64,000 nucleotides of DNA from Laburnicola sp. R22_1 (GCA_014281115.1 JACONQ010000013.1:1602501-1666500), one strand, 5' to 3'. Shown: positions 37,696-47,971, counted from the first letter of the stretch. Numbers and translations are program-made. The notes: generated by a model from the sequence alone, not told the origin.

Positions 37696-39573
37696 CTATC
37701 TAAATTTACTTGGAAGGTTGACGTTGCGGCCACGGCGGGTGGTGAAAGCTGGGGCAGCTAATGCAGCCTGTGATGCCTCCTTAGCAGCTGCACCAGCACT
37801 ACGTTGTTTCTAACGCTTATTGGCTTAAGTAGAGGCTTTTGAGGCCTTGCGCTTGCCCTTTTGGGATAGTTGTATAGCTTTTTCAGCGTTGCGAGCTGCC
37901 TTCTAGCGCTCGCGTTCAGCTGCCTTGTCAGCCTTCTCCTTCTCCCTCACCACCTTAGCTGCCTCTCTCGCCACACGCCTCTCCTCTGCCTCCTGCTCTC
38001 GGAGTAGCTTAGCAGCAGCTTAAAGCTCCTTCCTGTTAGCCTTTGCAAGCTGCCCGTCATGCTCTTCCCTCTACTTCACTGTCTCTCGTGCACGTGCCTC
38101 TCTGATCTTGCGCGGAGACCAGAAGACGGCACCACCGTGGTACTCCTGGCGCTGCTGCAAGTTAAGAGGTTTGCCGCGCTTCTTGTACTTCTTCTTAGCA
38201 GTAAGAGCCTCTCTTAGGCCATTGTTCTTATAGTGTAGCAGTTCGTTTTGTACTTGGAGTCCGTAGAGCGTTTGGGAGAGCGACTTTGACTCTTCTGCGG
38301 TAGTATCCTTCACTGCAGAGCGTACGAGACGCTCCATCTGACGCCAGTCACTCTCCTTAAGCGCTGAGGGGCCTGCTTCGCCTTTATTTTGCTTCCTAGA
38401 GCTCTCTCTCTTGAAGCGTTTAAGTATAACCTCTGGGTCTATAGGCCATATACTAGTAGCTTTAAAGGACTTAAGGATAGTCTCTGTCTTAAATAAGGAC
38501 TCCCACGCTCTCCAGAACAGTGGGAAAAAGTCCCCCTTCTTGACTGGTACTAGCCCTTGGCTCCTCTGGAGGTGGGTGGAGAGCTCCTTAGAGTAGGCGG
38601 TGGAGAGAGGTTTAAACATGACGACGTTGAGAGGTTGAAGCGTATAGGTAGAGTGAGGGGGAAATATGGCTAGGAGTATGCGATGGGATTCGTAGTAGTC
38701 GATAAACTCCTTTGTGAGGTGACTGCCATGGCCGTCAAGTATGAGGAGACGCCAGTCTCTCCCACGACGCGCTTTCTGCTTCGTGCAGCGATCAAATACC
38801 TGCTCTAGCCACGCTAAACCGATGTCGTTATTCGTCCATCCAGATGGAGATGAAGCTACAAAGACGTCGTGTTGCCCAGCTTTAATAGCGTCCACCCAAG
38901 CTGCCTGTAGTGAGCTGTTTGCTGACTAATAGATGAGACCTGGCGGCAGAGCCTCCCCATTAGCGCAGACAGCTGCTAAGAGGGTGATCCATTCACAAGA
39001 GCTATCTTGGAGTGCCGCCTGCACCTCTTTTCGCTCCCACATCCGACGGCTGAACACTCGTTTTGAGCGTCCTGTTATACCTATTATGAAGCCCTTCTCG
39101 TCCATATTGTAGGAATGGCGCGGCTGTATGTCGTACTGCTTTATCTTCTGATGTAGCAAGTCAAAGTATGGCTTATACTTAACGTTTGAATCAGCGTTGT
39201 GGCGGAGAGAGTCAATTCCAGATGTCCATTTGGAGATGAGATGGTGGCTGTGTCGGTTAAGAAAGCGGGTAACCCAAGCGTCGCTCACGGGCTCTGTGGC
39301 TGTTGAGGATACGAAATTTTGTATCATCTCTCTTGTAGGAGGCAGCCCTCTCTTTGTAAGGTCTTCAATATAGCTCACGAGCCCTAACTCTTGTTGTGGG
39401 CTGAGTACTTGTTGATCGCGATGCTTAGCTTCCCGTGGGCGCTGACAGCCTTGGTGTCTTCGGCGCAGCGTACTGTGCGGTACACCAAACTGGCGAGCAA
39501 TTTTCCGGTATATAAGTTGTTCTCCTGGTTTAAGCGATTCGATTGCTGCGAGCGCATCGTCAATTGGTGCCAT
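37696..39573 (-). pseudogene. DDE transposase of copy 2 (nearly intact core)
   Basis: From MAPIDDALAAIESLKPG at 39573 the frame is open to 38929, broken by one TAG at 38928-38926 (copy 3 has CAG, Gln), then open again to 38074. Landmarks: helix-turn-helix KIARQFGVPHSTLRRRH, CENP-B-type DNA-binding tail, YNMDEKGFIIGITGRSKRVFS, RLLILDGHGSHLTKEFIDYY and TYTLQPLNVVMFKPLSTAY. Beyond the TAG at 38073-38071 a Lys/Glu/Ala-rich tail continues in broken form to NLPSKFR at 37696. The catalytic Asp residues are present; with the nonsense codon the full enzyme should not be made. Same family as copy 3. Confidence 0.88.
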
Positions 39574-39623
39574 AGTGGTGGAGTTATGACGCGTTGAAGT
39601 TTGGAGCTTGTCTGGTGTTTTGG

Positions 39624-39671
39624 TGTTCCTGGGTCGTTACGCGACGTGGGTCGTTACGCGCACGGGCACGG
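39624..39671 (-). repeat. Right terminal inverted repeat of transposon copy 2
   Basis: 48 bp, perfect mate of 37544-37591. Confidence 0.92.
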
Positions 39672-39685
39672 TAATAGCTAGCGTT

Positions 39686-39733
39686 CACGTGTTAATTCAC
39701 GTGTTAATTCACATATTAACTCACATATCAACT
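39686..39733 (+). repeat. Four 12-bp tandem units inside the hAT-like element
   Basis: CACGTGTTAATT twice, then CACATATTAACT and CACATATCAACT. The first two contain the palindrome CACGTG; units 3 and 4 differ by changes that include C-to-T and G-to-A types. A second set of CCTAGG/GGCACC words follows at 39741-39789. Confidence 0.8.
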
Positions 39734-40394
39734 CTTTATAGGCACCTAGGCACCTCCTACCTAGGTAGGCACCTAGGCGCCTCCTAGGCTTACTTACACG
39801 TATTACCTAATTAGGCAAGTTCAACAGTCTTGCTGTAGTTACTAGTATATTACTGTACAGTCAGTCACTGCCCTAACATGCCTGACTACTGTACTGTCCA
39901 CCAACAGTAAGTGAACAGTCAGTGACCGGCAGTAAGACTGACTATTGGACACACTGTCGCCGCATCAACAGCCTGTTGAATACCACGTTCTTCCCACGAT
40001 TGCCCCTGACATGCGGACAGGTCTTACAAGGATCGCGGCATCGACGCTTGAGTTTCTAGGTAAAGTGTCGCATGTCGAATCGGTAGGCACTGCCCTCCCA
40101 CTACTATTCGAAAAAGCGTCTCTGCTAGACTCCTTGAAATCGTGGCTTATTGACCTTGAAATCGTTGGTACAACGATAAGGCACTCTAGCCCTGAGCCTA
40201 TTTCAGTGTCTTTCATGCGCTTCTTTCACCAGATATTAAAGATCATTCTCCTGGGGACACTCAACTCCTCATCAGATATTTATGCCCAGCTGCGTACCGA
40301 GAACTACAAATTGCAGGGCGTGGCTAGAGATGCGGACGAACCAATAAAGGCTTATATAAAGTGGGGTTGGACTAGGGTGGCTAGAGTACGCTGA

Positions 40395-40926
40395 TGTTTG
40401 CAGGGCAAAGCGGCGTATTCCTTCTAAACACGAACCCGGTTCCTGTCTTTCCGCAATCTAGATTATCTACAGATTTTATAGCCAGCAAGCCGAGCGAAAG
40501 AAGGCCAGTGGCACTACCCAACGCTGTGGACAGGGATTTCACACACCCGTTCACACATTGAACGCGGGAATGAGAATGGTCTCTGCTAATAAAATTACAT
40601 AGGGGTGACTGTCAAGACAGGCAGGACTTGATTTCATGTATCAGTTATGCATCATGCTCTCGAATTCTCATTTACGGCAGCTGGCGTATCAACAATAGAG
40701 GGATGAGCGAGTTATTCCGCGCGCTGCATAAGAATACTTGCGACTTCTCATTGCAGTATGTAGACCGAACAGACGAATCAGCGGTCGAGTCTGTTGGTCC
40801 CGACAGCTACCATGTTGTTCAGCTTCATAAATACGCCCGAAGCCCTATTGCTCTTTTGTACCGAAGGCTCTTCGTCTGCCCTCTCTCCACGAGCGCAACC
40901 AGACTAGCTCTCAACGGTACTTCTCG
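40395..40926. other. Intergenic between two pseudogenes
   Basis: About 0.53 kb with no supported feature; no transposon ends recognised. Confidence 0.3.
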
Positions 40927-41561
40927 TTGTCGAATACCTTGCATTTCCTCCTCCTTCTCCACGCCAGTGGATGGACTGGCCAGCGCGTTGTGTCTGAATT
41001 ACTCTCCCAGGGTCACACTGCTGTAGCCCTCGTCCGCGCCTCTGGCTGCCTCACTCCTCATCATGGCCTCACCGTCATGATTGGCCTACCACTATCGAAG
41101 TCCTCCATAATAAATGCCCTCTCCGCGGGTCCTTCCCTGACATGTTCTGCAGCGATTATCACATTGAACACAGTCCGCAAGTCCGACAGCCCCTTTGCAT
41201 CGCAGATCTCACCTCCTCGACCCATGGCCGACTCGTGCGCCAACGTTTGCGAGGTACTGTAGTATGCTGGTATCTATCGCATTGCAGTGATGTCCACAGC
41301 AGGTGTCGGGAAGTCTTGCCCAAGGTATTCATGGGATGGTCCAACATCAAGTACGCGTTCGAGGACTATGGCCTCGTGGATAAGGGGCTTCGATTGACAA
41401 AGATGGATTGTAAACTAGTGAAGGCTTCGAGGCTGCGGTTCAACGATCCGGAGGAGAATTTGACCGACAGCGTGAGTGTTACTAACGTGTCGAGGATTCT
41501 GCCCAAGGTTGCAGTCGAAGGGCTCTTCGTCAAAAGGGCAGCGGTTGTAAGGGATCATTGA
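40927..41561 (+). pseudogene. NmrA-like NAD(P)-binding protein, decayed
   Basis: The N-terminal Rossmann strand reads LHFLLLLHASGWTGQRVVSE, where functional members have GASGRTG; His and Trp replace the Gly and Arg. SQGHTAVALVRASGCLTP continues the fold. A TAG at 41260-41262 falls where CAG (Gln) is expected (EVL[stop]YAGIYRIAVMSTAGVG). A deletion plus frame change follows before GWSNIKYAFEDYGLVDKGLR, SRLRFNDPEENLTDSVSVTN and AVEGLFVKRAAVVRDH. The family includes NmrA, ISW-type and SDR-like reductases and sensors, so the original role cannot be told. No credible ATG remains at the 5' end. Confidence 0.75.
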
Positions 41562-41679
41562 TGTTGCCCATGAACTTGTGAAATTTGCTTAATACCTATA
41601 CATTAGGTATGTTATCTAGTAAAAGTTTTATCTGCAACCGTCCAAGAGCACTGCCATTTAAACCCCACCCTGGCAATAT

Positions 41680-42498
41680 TTAGTCCTGAGTCTCGGGAAG
41701 AGCCGAGTTCGAAGTGCAGAGAAGGAAGCTGATGTCAGTCCCTGACATGTGATCTGGGCATGTACCGACGGGTGCGCCCAGTCCCCATTTAACGGTTGGA
41801 TCATCGATGTAGTAAGCCCCTTCCCCATCAAATCTGATCTCATTAGCACATGGACGCCGTTCTTATACAAGGCAGAGAATAACTTACATGCACTGCTCTC
41901 CAGATTGACATTCCAGTGCCTTGCATCCAGCGACGCCCAGGATCTTGAGCCCTTGGTCCCATGCGGGGCAGTTGGATGCATCACCCTTGCGATAGTCCAA
42001 GTTCTTCGCACAGTCCACAAACGAAAGATCATAGTATATGATACCTGACCGAGTAGAGTACTCGAATTGAATTTGGTTGCCGCCTATGCCGCCTATCAAT
42101 TCATTGAATTTGACGAGTTTATAGGTTACACCACAGTTATCGGTACACTCTCCGCCGCCCGGTAGTGAGTATGAAACTTTGATCGGGTAAGTCGCCTTGC
42201 TCCGGGGGTCGATCACAGTCGGTCCGCTGCTATGGGATTCCCACGCTTCCCTATACGATAAGTTGCAATTACCAGAAAGTATAATCTGCGCAGCTTACCA
42301 TATATAGACCGGATAATCACATTGATTGACAATGAAGATGTTTCCACTTGCGAGCGGATCTCTGGGGAGAGTGTTGTTCGTTGGAACAGCCGTGGTGTTG
42401 CCCACGAACCAGACTGCATGGTTGCGATAGTCCTCCGCGTTGGCGACTACAACCTCGAAGGAGGAAAGTAGAAGTAGTAGAATCTGGAAGATCCACAT
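41680..42498 (-). CDS. Secreted Bys1-family-like protein
   Basis: Resembles the small secreted fungal family named after Blastomyces yeast-phase-specific protein 1 (thaumatin-like strands, unknown role). Signal peptide MWIFQILLLLLSSFEVVVANA. Exon 1 42498-42299, exon 2 42250-41888 joined in frame. Landmarks: NIFIVNQCDYPVYIWE, IQFEYSTRSGIIYYDLSFVDCA, paired Cys near the end (VAGCKALECQSGEQCM). The last intron is a problem: joining the GTAAGT donor to the visible AG gives an early stop (MGLLHR), while the family-like tail (AYYIDDPTVKWGLG to PETQD, ending 41680) needs a different phase. Either the tail is lost or an indel has occurred. Two or three disulphides are likely. Confidence 0.62.
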
Positions 42499-43208
42499 TT
42501 TGGTTATCGATAACTGCGTGATGAATCGAAAGTAGGCAATAAAAAAAGCCGCTGAGTGAGCAGGTCGCTAGCCTAGTACTGTGCTTGGGCTGTCTATCGT
42601 GTCGCGGAAGATTGTGCTATAGACGCCTACAGTCATCCTTAAATACTCCAGCGTCTCATAATCTACTAGAGATTCTCTATCTCTCACACTACGTTTACTC
42701 TGTAGGTAATATTCTATTCATTGCAGATGCCTCTCACCCAAGCGTCCTGGTAGTTTGGCTCGAACGACGCATATTCCAATCATTATACAACAATTACGAA
42801 TTTGAATGTAGAAGGTGTTATTAAGGATCGTCTTCTGTAAAGCCATGGTGGTAACCCTTCACTACTTGTTATAGAAGCGCGTTCTATAACTGGGACGATG
42901 GAAGAGTCCCAAGCGCAGGCGGAGGTAACTGCGTGATTTACTTTCTCGGGGAAGTGGCAGAATGCATGATGGGTTGACGTTGTGGCTGTGTGTGTTTGAA
43001 GTAAACTATCTGGCGCTGCAATTGTTCTGAACTCATGGGAGACACCTTGATTTACGCCCAGAGGCGACCTTCCCACAGGTTACTCTGGCGCAGCTAGTTA
43101 CATGTTATAGATGGCTGTGGTAGGGTCGAATTCACACTGCCAAACCTCGACTTGGAGTTTTGGGAAAGGATCAGTACTGAAAATCCATTAGGGCAAAGGT
43201 AGAGCGGG
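42499..43208. other. Intergenic, AT-rich accessory sequence
   Basis: About 0.7 kb including the promoter of the Bys1-like gene. No gene recognised; 42640-42800 is AT-rich. Confidence 0.3.
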
Positions 43209-43331
43209 AAATGTGCAATTTGGGCAGAGGACATTGTATACGGTTTGTTCGGAATTTTCGAGGTCACACTGCCACTGCTCTACGGAGAAGGAGCCGATCA
43301 TGCATCCATGCCACTAGAAAGAGATGATTGA
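43209..43331 (+). pseudogene. HET-domain (heterokaryon incompatibility) gene scrap
   Basis: The frame reads WAEDIVYGLFGIFEVTLPLLYGEG and ends in a TGA at 43329-43331. The core YGLFGIFEVTLPLLYGEG matches the strongly conserved end of the HET domain (AYxLLGIFDVNMPLLYGEG). The usual upstream WTLQELLAP and RMSWA blocks are not found, so only a short degraded fragment remains. Such genes act in non-self recognition and are abundant in filamentous ascomycetes. Confidence 0.6.
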
Positions 43332-43518
43332 CTGTTCCAACAACGAGCACATCTACTTGGAGCCTATACAAGGTAAACTGTAACCATAACATCCATCTGG
43401 TATCATGCCAGCTAATCATGCCCAGACGCCTAATCATGCAATATGCAGGTAGATCAAAGACTTTTGATGTATCCGAACTCCTCATTTCCAGATTTTAGTG
43501 ACCAAACGTCCAAGTCGT

Positions 43519-44685
43519 CTAGAAATCGCAAGCTTTCTTCGCCATAGCAAGAGCACCTTCAAAGGTCTTGTTGCCGCCGATGAAGCCGGCAGCATGGACG
43601 AAGACACCACCAGGGACGCCAGAGACGTCGGAGAGCTGTTCGTCGCGGACGCCTTTCCATGGGTCCGGCAAGTCCTTGCGGTTCTGAAATCCGCCGTTCT
43701 CCTTGCTAACGGCGCGGACACGCCATTTGCTGTCTGGTTCTGTGGTCTCGGGAAACAGTACGTAGAGAACCATGGAGGACACGCCGTCCGGGACGGGAGA
43801 CTCCTTTTCGAGAGTGTACAAGTGGTCAGCCCACGGCATGCCATCGGGAAGCACGAGTATGCGACCGCCGGCGTCGAACTGGAGCCGGTCCTCGTAGGCT
43901 TTCTTGACAACATGGCGAGCGGGCAGCCAGGCGTTGGCGCGGTCCGTAAGCTCGAGCAGGAATTGCTCCCCAACAAATGCAGAGGCCTTGTCGAAGCGGG
44001 CGTCCTCGTCGGCCTGGAGCTCCGCTTTGGTCTTGCTGGCATCACTACCGCTGGACAAAGCGTAGTTGTAGCGGTTGACGACGCTAGCAATGCTGAAGCC
44101 GCGGTCCTCGAACTTCTTACTGAGGCCTGCAGCGTCGAGGTCTTTGGGATCGAAGACGCTGACGCCATTGTCGTTGGCGTCGAATGCCTCGATGAAGTCG
44201 GTGTATATTTTCTCGTAGAGCATGTCGACATCAGGCCCGGCGAGACCTGTGCGGGCGGTGATGATGTCTTTGCCAAAGTGCATGTAGACGAGGCCAGCAG
44301 AGGAGAGCTTGGTGGCATGGCCGGGAAAGGTGGTCGTAAATTCGCGCTGGTGGTGATCAAAGTGCCTCTTGTTCTCGTCGTAGGCAGCGCCGACATCGAC
44401 GACGGTGTGGCACGTCTTGAGCAATTCGGGATCGCGGGTGCGGACCAGGGGCGAGTTGGCATAGGTGGGCAGCAGGCGCAGCATGGACACGGCGAGGGCC
44501 TCGTCGGCGTGGAAGTGGCCGCTATGGGTCCCAATCAAGGGACCGTCCAAGTCCATCTTCAGCTTCTTGGTGGGGCTCCCGGTGGTGGCCATGGTGCGCA
44601 GCGGCAGCAGCAGCGATGGGCAGGCGGCGCGCAGGACACGAGGGGCGAGGAGGGGCAGGCGGCGCGGGGAGCAGCGGGCGAACAT
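43519..44685 (-). CDS. MYG1 family 3'-5' RNA exonuclease-like protein
   Basis: MYG1 (UPF0160, DHH-like) is a nuclear and mitochondrial exonuclease that coordinates RNA processing in both compartments in mammals. Intronless, 388 residues, length as expected. The N-terminal 31 residues (MFARCSPRRLPLLAPRVLRA) are Arg-rich without acids, a mitochondrial presequence. Active-site type motifs: IGTHSGHFHADEALAVSML, LKTCHTVVDVGAAYDENKRH and FDHHQREF with the DHH triad. The C-terminal part has LPDGMPWADHLYTLE and FVHAAGFIGGNKTFEGALAM. Divergent to ICE2. The 544-codon open frame on the other strand is its antisense shadow. Confidence 0.93.
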   Translation of the reverse strand: MFARCSPRRLPLLAPRVLRAACPSLLLPLRTMATTGSPTKKLKMDLDGPLIGTHSGHFHADEALAVSMLRLLPTYANSPLVRTRDPELLKTCHTVVDVGAAYDENKRHFDHHQREFTTTFPGHATKLSSAGLVYMHFGKDIITARTGLAGPDVDMLYEKIYTDFIEAFDANDNGVSVFDPKDLDAAGLSKKFEDRGFSIASVVNRYNYALSSGSDASKTKAELQADEDARFDKASAFVGEQFLLELTDRANAWLPARHVVKKAYEDRLQFDAGGRILVLPDGMPWADHLYTLEKESPVPDGVSSMVLYVLFPETTEPDSKWRVRAVSKENGGFQNRKDLPDPWKGVRDEQLSDVSGVPGGVFVHAAGFIGGNKTFEGALAMAKKACDF

Positions 44686-45376
44686 TCACTGCAGGGCGGG
44701 GTGGCGGGGAAGGAGCGAACGAAGCACGCTGAAGTTCAAGCAGGTACGACCAGTGCTGCCAGGGACCAGGACCAGGTGTGGCGGTGGCTGCGGCGCAACG
44801 CGGACACTAGCCGCACCGGTCCTAGCGCACACCCCCCTCCCGTGCATCTCGACAACAGGCCAGATTTTCCTCGCCAGCAGGCTTTGTGCTGTGTGCTGTG
44901 TGTCTGCTTGCTCGCCCGCTTCGGTGTGCTGCCTTTCCTCGTGAGTGCTCCCATCCCAAGGCTCCGGCTGTGTCTCCCCTGCATGCCGTGCGGTGCAGCC
45001 CTGGAGCAGCGGCCCGCACGCGACCCGCGCATCCAATCCATTCACGGCTCAGTCGTGCTTGCCTTGGGCATTGCATCGTCCGCGGCCATGCACCAGTGCC
45101 TTCTTCAACCTTGGAACATATTGGCCCACTAACTCGCCCGCCCGTCCAGGCTCCCTCCCACGCTCGACCGCAGTTGAGCACTTGACACGTGAAGAGAAGC
45201 CGATACGGCGCCAAGCAGAGCACGAGCACGCACGGCAGACATTCCAACATTTCAAACCCTCACTAGCCTGCGACGTCTACCGTCCCCCGCCCTCACGACG
45301 CTTCGTCTGACGCCTCCGCCTAGTGCACGTCACAGCCCGCGCTCGTTCTGTGCGAGCTGGGCGACGACGAGTGCAG
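44686..45376. promoter_or_regulatory. Divergent intergenic region MYG1/ICE2
   Basis: About 0.69 kb, GC-rich, with many overlapping spurious frames on both strands but no family motif. Must hold both promoters. Confidence 0.45.
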
Positions 45377-46802
45377 ATGTGGCTCACCAGAGCCCTCTCC
45401 TCCGCATTCTTCCTCGGCGCCATCATCTTCACCATACCGCTGGCCTTCGACATCGGCGGCCGCACATGTGGGCTCGCCTTCTCGCTGTCCCTGAGCACAT
45501 ACTACTTCGTCTACTCGGCCCTGCGCCTGGCCACGCCCGAGCGCTCACGGTTCAGATGGGCCCTATGCCAGCTGTTTGCGTCGACGCAGTGGTTGATGAT
45601 GGGGACGCTGCTGATATGGAGCCTGAACAAATATTCGGTCGACTCGGACAACAGCTCGGGATGGGTGGAGCGGACTTTCGGCGGGACGAGGTCGCAAGAT
45701 ACCAGTGTATATGAGTGGATATTTGGCGCCGACGGCCTGCTCGAGACGGCGACGATCGGCCTATGGGACAAGTTTCTGAGATACAGTACGCCTGTCTTCC
45801 AGGTCAGCGAGGGATTCTGCAGCTTGTTGGTCATCCAGGCTGCCGGTCAGGTTACAAGATGGGTGGTGAACGGGGAGCGGGGCGACAGCTGGATGGTAAG
45901 AGCCAGTGCAAAATCATCCTCCCTCACAGCTGATAAGTTGTGGTAGATTGGTCTCTTGATCACCTCCGCATCCATCATCTCGTCGTCCGTTTACTTTCTC
46001 TGGCGGATAACCACCTTCCCCGAGATCAGCAACGTGGACGCAATTCTTATCGGCGCAGCGATTATGGCTGCCATATTCCTGTGTACGTGGGGCATCGTCA
46101 GCGGCAAAGGCAATCCTGTAGAATCCTCCCTACTCGTACGTGCTCTATATGCCTCGGTCACTCTCTAGCTAATGCTCCCAGTTCGCATATGTCACCCTAT
46201 GCATCTACCAAATTTTCACAGACTACCAGCCTGCCCCGGGCTCTGTCGCCGCCGCCGATGCGCCTTCGGATCCAGCCTTGCCTCCTCTACCTCCCATAAT
46301 AATGGCTTCATACACCACACTTCTCCACGCACTTGGTTCTCTACCAACGATAATGCATACGGCCTTCAGTCTCATGGTCGGCGCTGTCATGACCATCTCC
46401 CTGAGCGTTATCATATCGCTTGCCTACCGCGTCTTCGTATTGTATGCAGCCGCTCGCATTATACCTGCTATTCGAGAGAGCGGTGCGAGAGCGTTGTCGG
46501 AAGAACCAAGTCTGGACGACGATGATGACACCACCAAGATTTTAGGCCTTCTGACTTGGTTTAGCCCAAGTATTATAATAGCAGTCTACACCAGTCTGCT
46601 GATGCAACATTTCGCAAGCGGAAATGGCGATGCAAATGGAAGCGCCGTACAGGGCGAATGGTGGAAGAACCAGGGTGGCGAAACAGGAGGCAACCTCTGG
46701 CGCTGGGTGAACCTCGCCATTACCATGGCCGTGTACGCCATCGAGCTAAAAATGTCAAAAGAAGACGATGGGCGATTGACACACCACTGGAAAAATGACT
46801 AG
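45377..46802 (+). CDS. ICE2: ER membrane protein Ice2
   Basis: Ice2 is a polytopic ER protein that maintains cortical ER and links lipid droplets with membrane synthesis in yeast. Exons 45377-45895, 45947-46135 and 46182-46802 (phase 0 joins) give 442 residues. Several hydrophobic segments can be followed: FFLGAIIFTIPLAFDIGG, CQLFASTQWLMMGTLLIW, GLLITSASIISSSVYFLW, AILIGAAIMAAIFLCTWGIV, FSLMVGAVMTISLSVIISLA and WFSPSIIIAVYTSLLM. The motif IGGRTCGLAFSLSLSTYYF near the start is typical for the family. Small introns (51 and 46 nt). Start taken at MWLTRALSSAFF since the 5' codons upstream lack conservation. Confidence 0.9.
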
Positions 46803-47921
46803 AGAATGCGGCGGGACAGCGAGGATATGCAAGCACTTAGGAAGCGGAAACAGGAACTGGGCGAAGACGTCCATTTTAGGAGAATCCTGCTAGTGTTATT
46901 GGTTTGCGCTTTTTCTTTTGTCTCTATAAGCACGAACACGACTTTCAGATACCCCGAATTTGAACATGGGCAGTGTTGCTGGCGGCGCAGGGATGTCGAT
47001 ATGCATATATTACTACATTAGAACATGTATCACCTATCCGCCGACGGCGTTTGAAACTCAGATTTATCGCTGCCACGAATTGGGGAGGCTTTGACGATAT
47101 TCCCGTGGACAGCACCGCTTGATCGAGATTGAGGTTGGGTTACGAGGGAAGTGCGGAGCATTGTTGAATAGAGTTCAAGGAAGGAGCGTTGTCACGCTGG
47201 AGGTCGACTCCTGTTACACCGCAACTCTCCACATCCTAGAAGTTGCTTTGCCCAACTTGACGGTGACATCCCTCCGATAAATGAAGCACCTCGAGGTCGT
47301 CCTCGCGTGTGAAGAGGTCCACTAGAACCTTTGCTCACGGGTCACAGCACTTCGAAATGAGCGAATAAGAATAGACGGGTCGAATACAATGAAATACTTA
47401 TATCGGAAAACCTGTCTTGACAGAGTCAGAAGCCTACACCTGCCATCGCATCGACACGATTTTTTCGCTGACGACGAATCGACAAGAACCAACCATGGGG
47501 GCGTCCAACCGCACTTGCTAATATGTACAGATGAAAGCCCGACTTCGCAATGGCTCGGCAGATCGAATCCGGTATTTGCATGGTTCGGCATTCATCTCTA
47601 CGCAAGCTTATCATTGCTTGTCCTGCTTATCCTTTGGCAACAGCATGCCACTCTTGCAGCTGAGCGGTCGTTGAATAGGCGGCACATCCCTAGAAACATG
47701 GCTTTCTGACGTATCCTTCCCCAGGGTTACTGTTTTGTCCGACGACCAGACGCGGGGTGCAGCTTAACCCGCACTTTGGATAGATGATGGGCAATAACCG
47801 GCAACACTGATCCTGGCCATTCTTCCCCTTTCCGGGTTTGGTAACGAACCGGATGTGTGACAATTACACATCAAAAGCGGCAACTGCAACATTCTGCACC
47901 GCGGACTTCCAAGCTTTTCAA
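46803..47921. other. Intergenic, 1.1 kb, no recognised gene
   Basis: A plus-strand frame at 47389-47709 ends with a hydrophobic stretch (IHLYASLSLLVLLILW) and might be a small membrane protein, but nothing else supports it. Otherwise ICE2 3' flank and transition to the transposon island. Confidence 0.3.
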
Positions 47922-47923
47922 TA

Positions 47924-47971
47924 CCGTGTCCGTGCGCGTAACGGGCCACGTCGCGTAACGGGCCACGAACA
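47924..47971 (+). repeat. Left terminal inverted repeat of transposon copy 3
   Basis: 48 bp beginning CCGTGTCCGTGCGCGTAACG; its mate at 50003-50050 has one C/T difference in the inner repeat unit. Confidence 0.9.

Larger units (their letters stand above)
37544..39671 (-). mobile_element. pogo/Fot1/Tigger-type DDE transposon, copy 2
   Basis: 2128 bp with TA at 37542-37543 and 39672-39673. The 48-bp terminal inverted repeats (37544-37591 and 39624-39671) are identical. Each carries GCGTAACGACCCA twice, starts 17 bp apart. Nested in the hAT-like element. Perfect TIRs and a nearly intact transposase frame mark it as the youngest of the four copies. Confidence 0.95.
37348..39956. mobile_element. 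hAT-like non-autonomous element, itself interrupted
   Basis: Ends are inverted: CAGTGTGTCCAACAGTCAGT on the left and the complement of CAGTGTGTCCAATAGTCAGT on the right (one difference). Directly outside lies an 8-bp duplication, TCGCCGCA, at 37340-37347 and 39957-39964. CAG termini and 8-bp target duplications are hAT features. Subterminal ACTG/CAGT-type words recur many times on both sides. Without the pogo-type insert it is about 480 bp with no coding capacity, so a MITE-class copy mobilised in trans. Confidence 0.8.
36472..40394 (+). pseudogene. Zn2Cys6 transcription factor gene, decayed and split by nested transposons
   Basis: Starts at the ATG at 36472, intron 36549-36634. The zinc cluster reads KTGCVTCRIRKVKCDDIKP followed by FCPNFVGTGRTCDGY; the fifth Cys of the C6 pattern is Phe. 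Downstream, the middle-homology region appears in pieces: SLQLIRPLLAETTP, DPSIRHAVSSLKALRED, then RIMHENRARPILTASNKL. Breaks: a one-base-type shift near 36912, a TAA at about 37135 where CAA (Gln) would fit, and a 2.6-kb insertion 37348-39956. With the insertion and one 8-bp copy removed, VPVCLMSP joins HQQPVEYHVLPTIAPDMR in frame, continuing to 40394. Clearly a pseudogene now; the original target genes are unknown. Confidence 0.85.

Noticed and set aside
43498..45132. 544-codon open frame on the plus strand
   Set aside because: It is antisense to MYG1, whose protein has clear family motifs; the frame is a codon-bias shadow with no recognisable domain.
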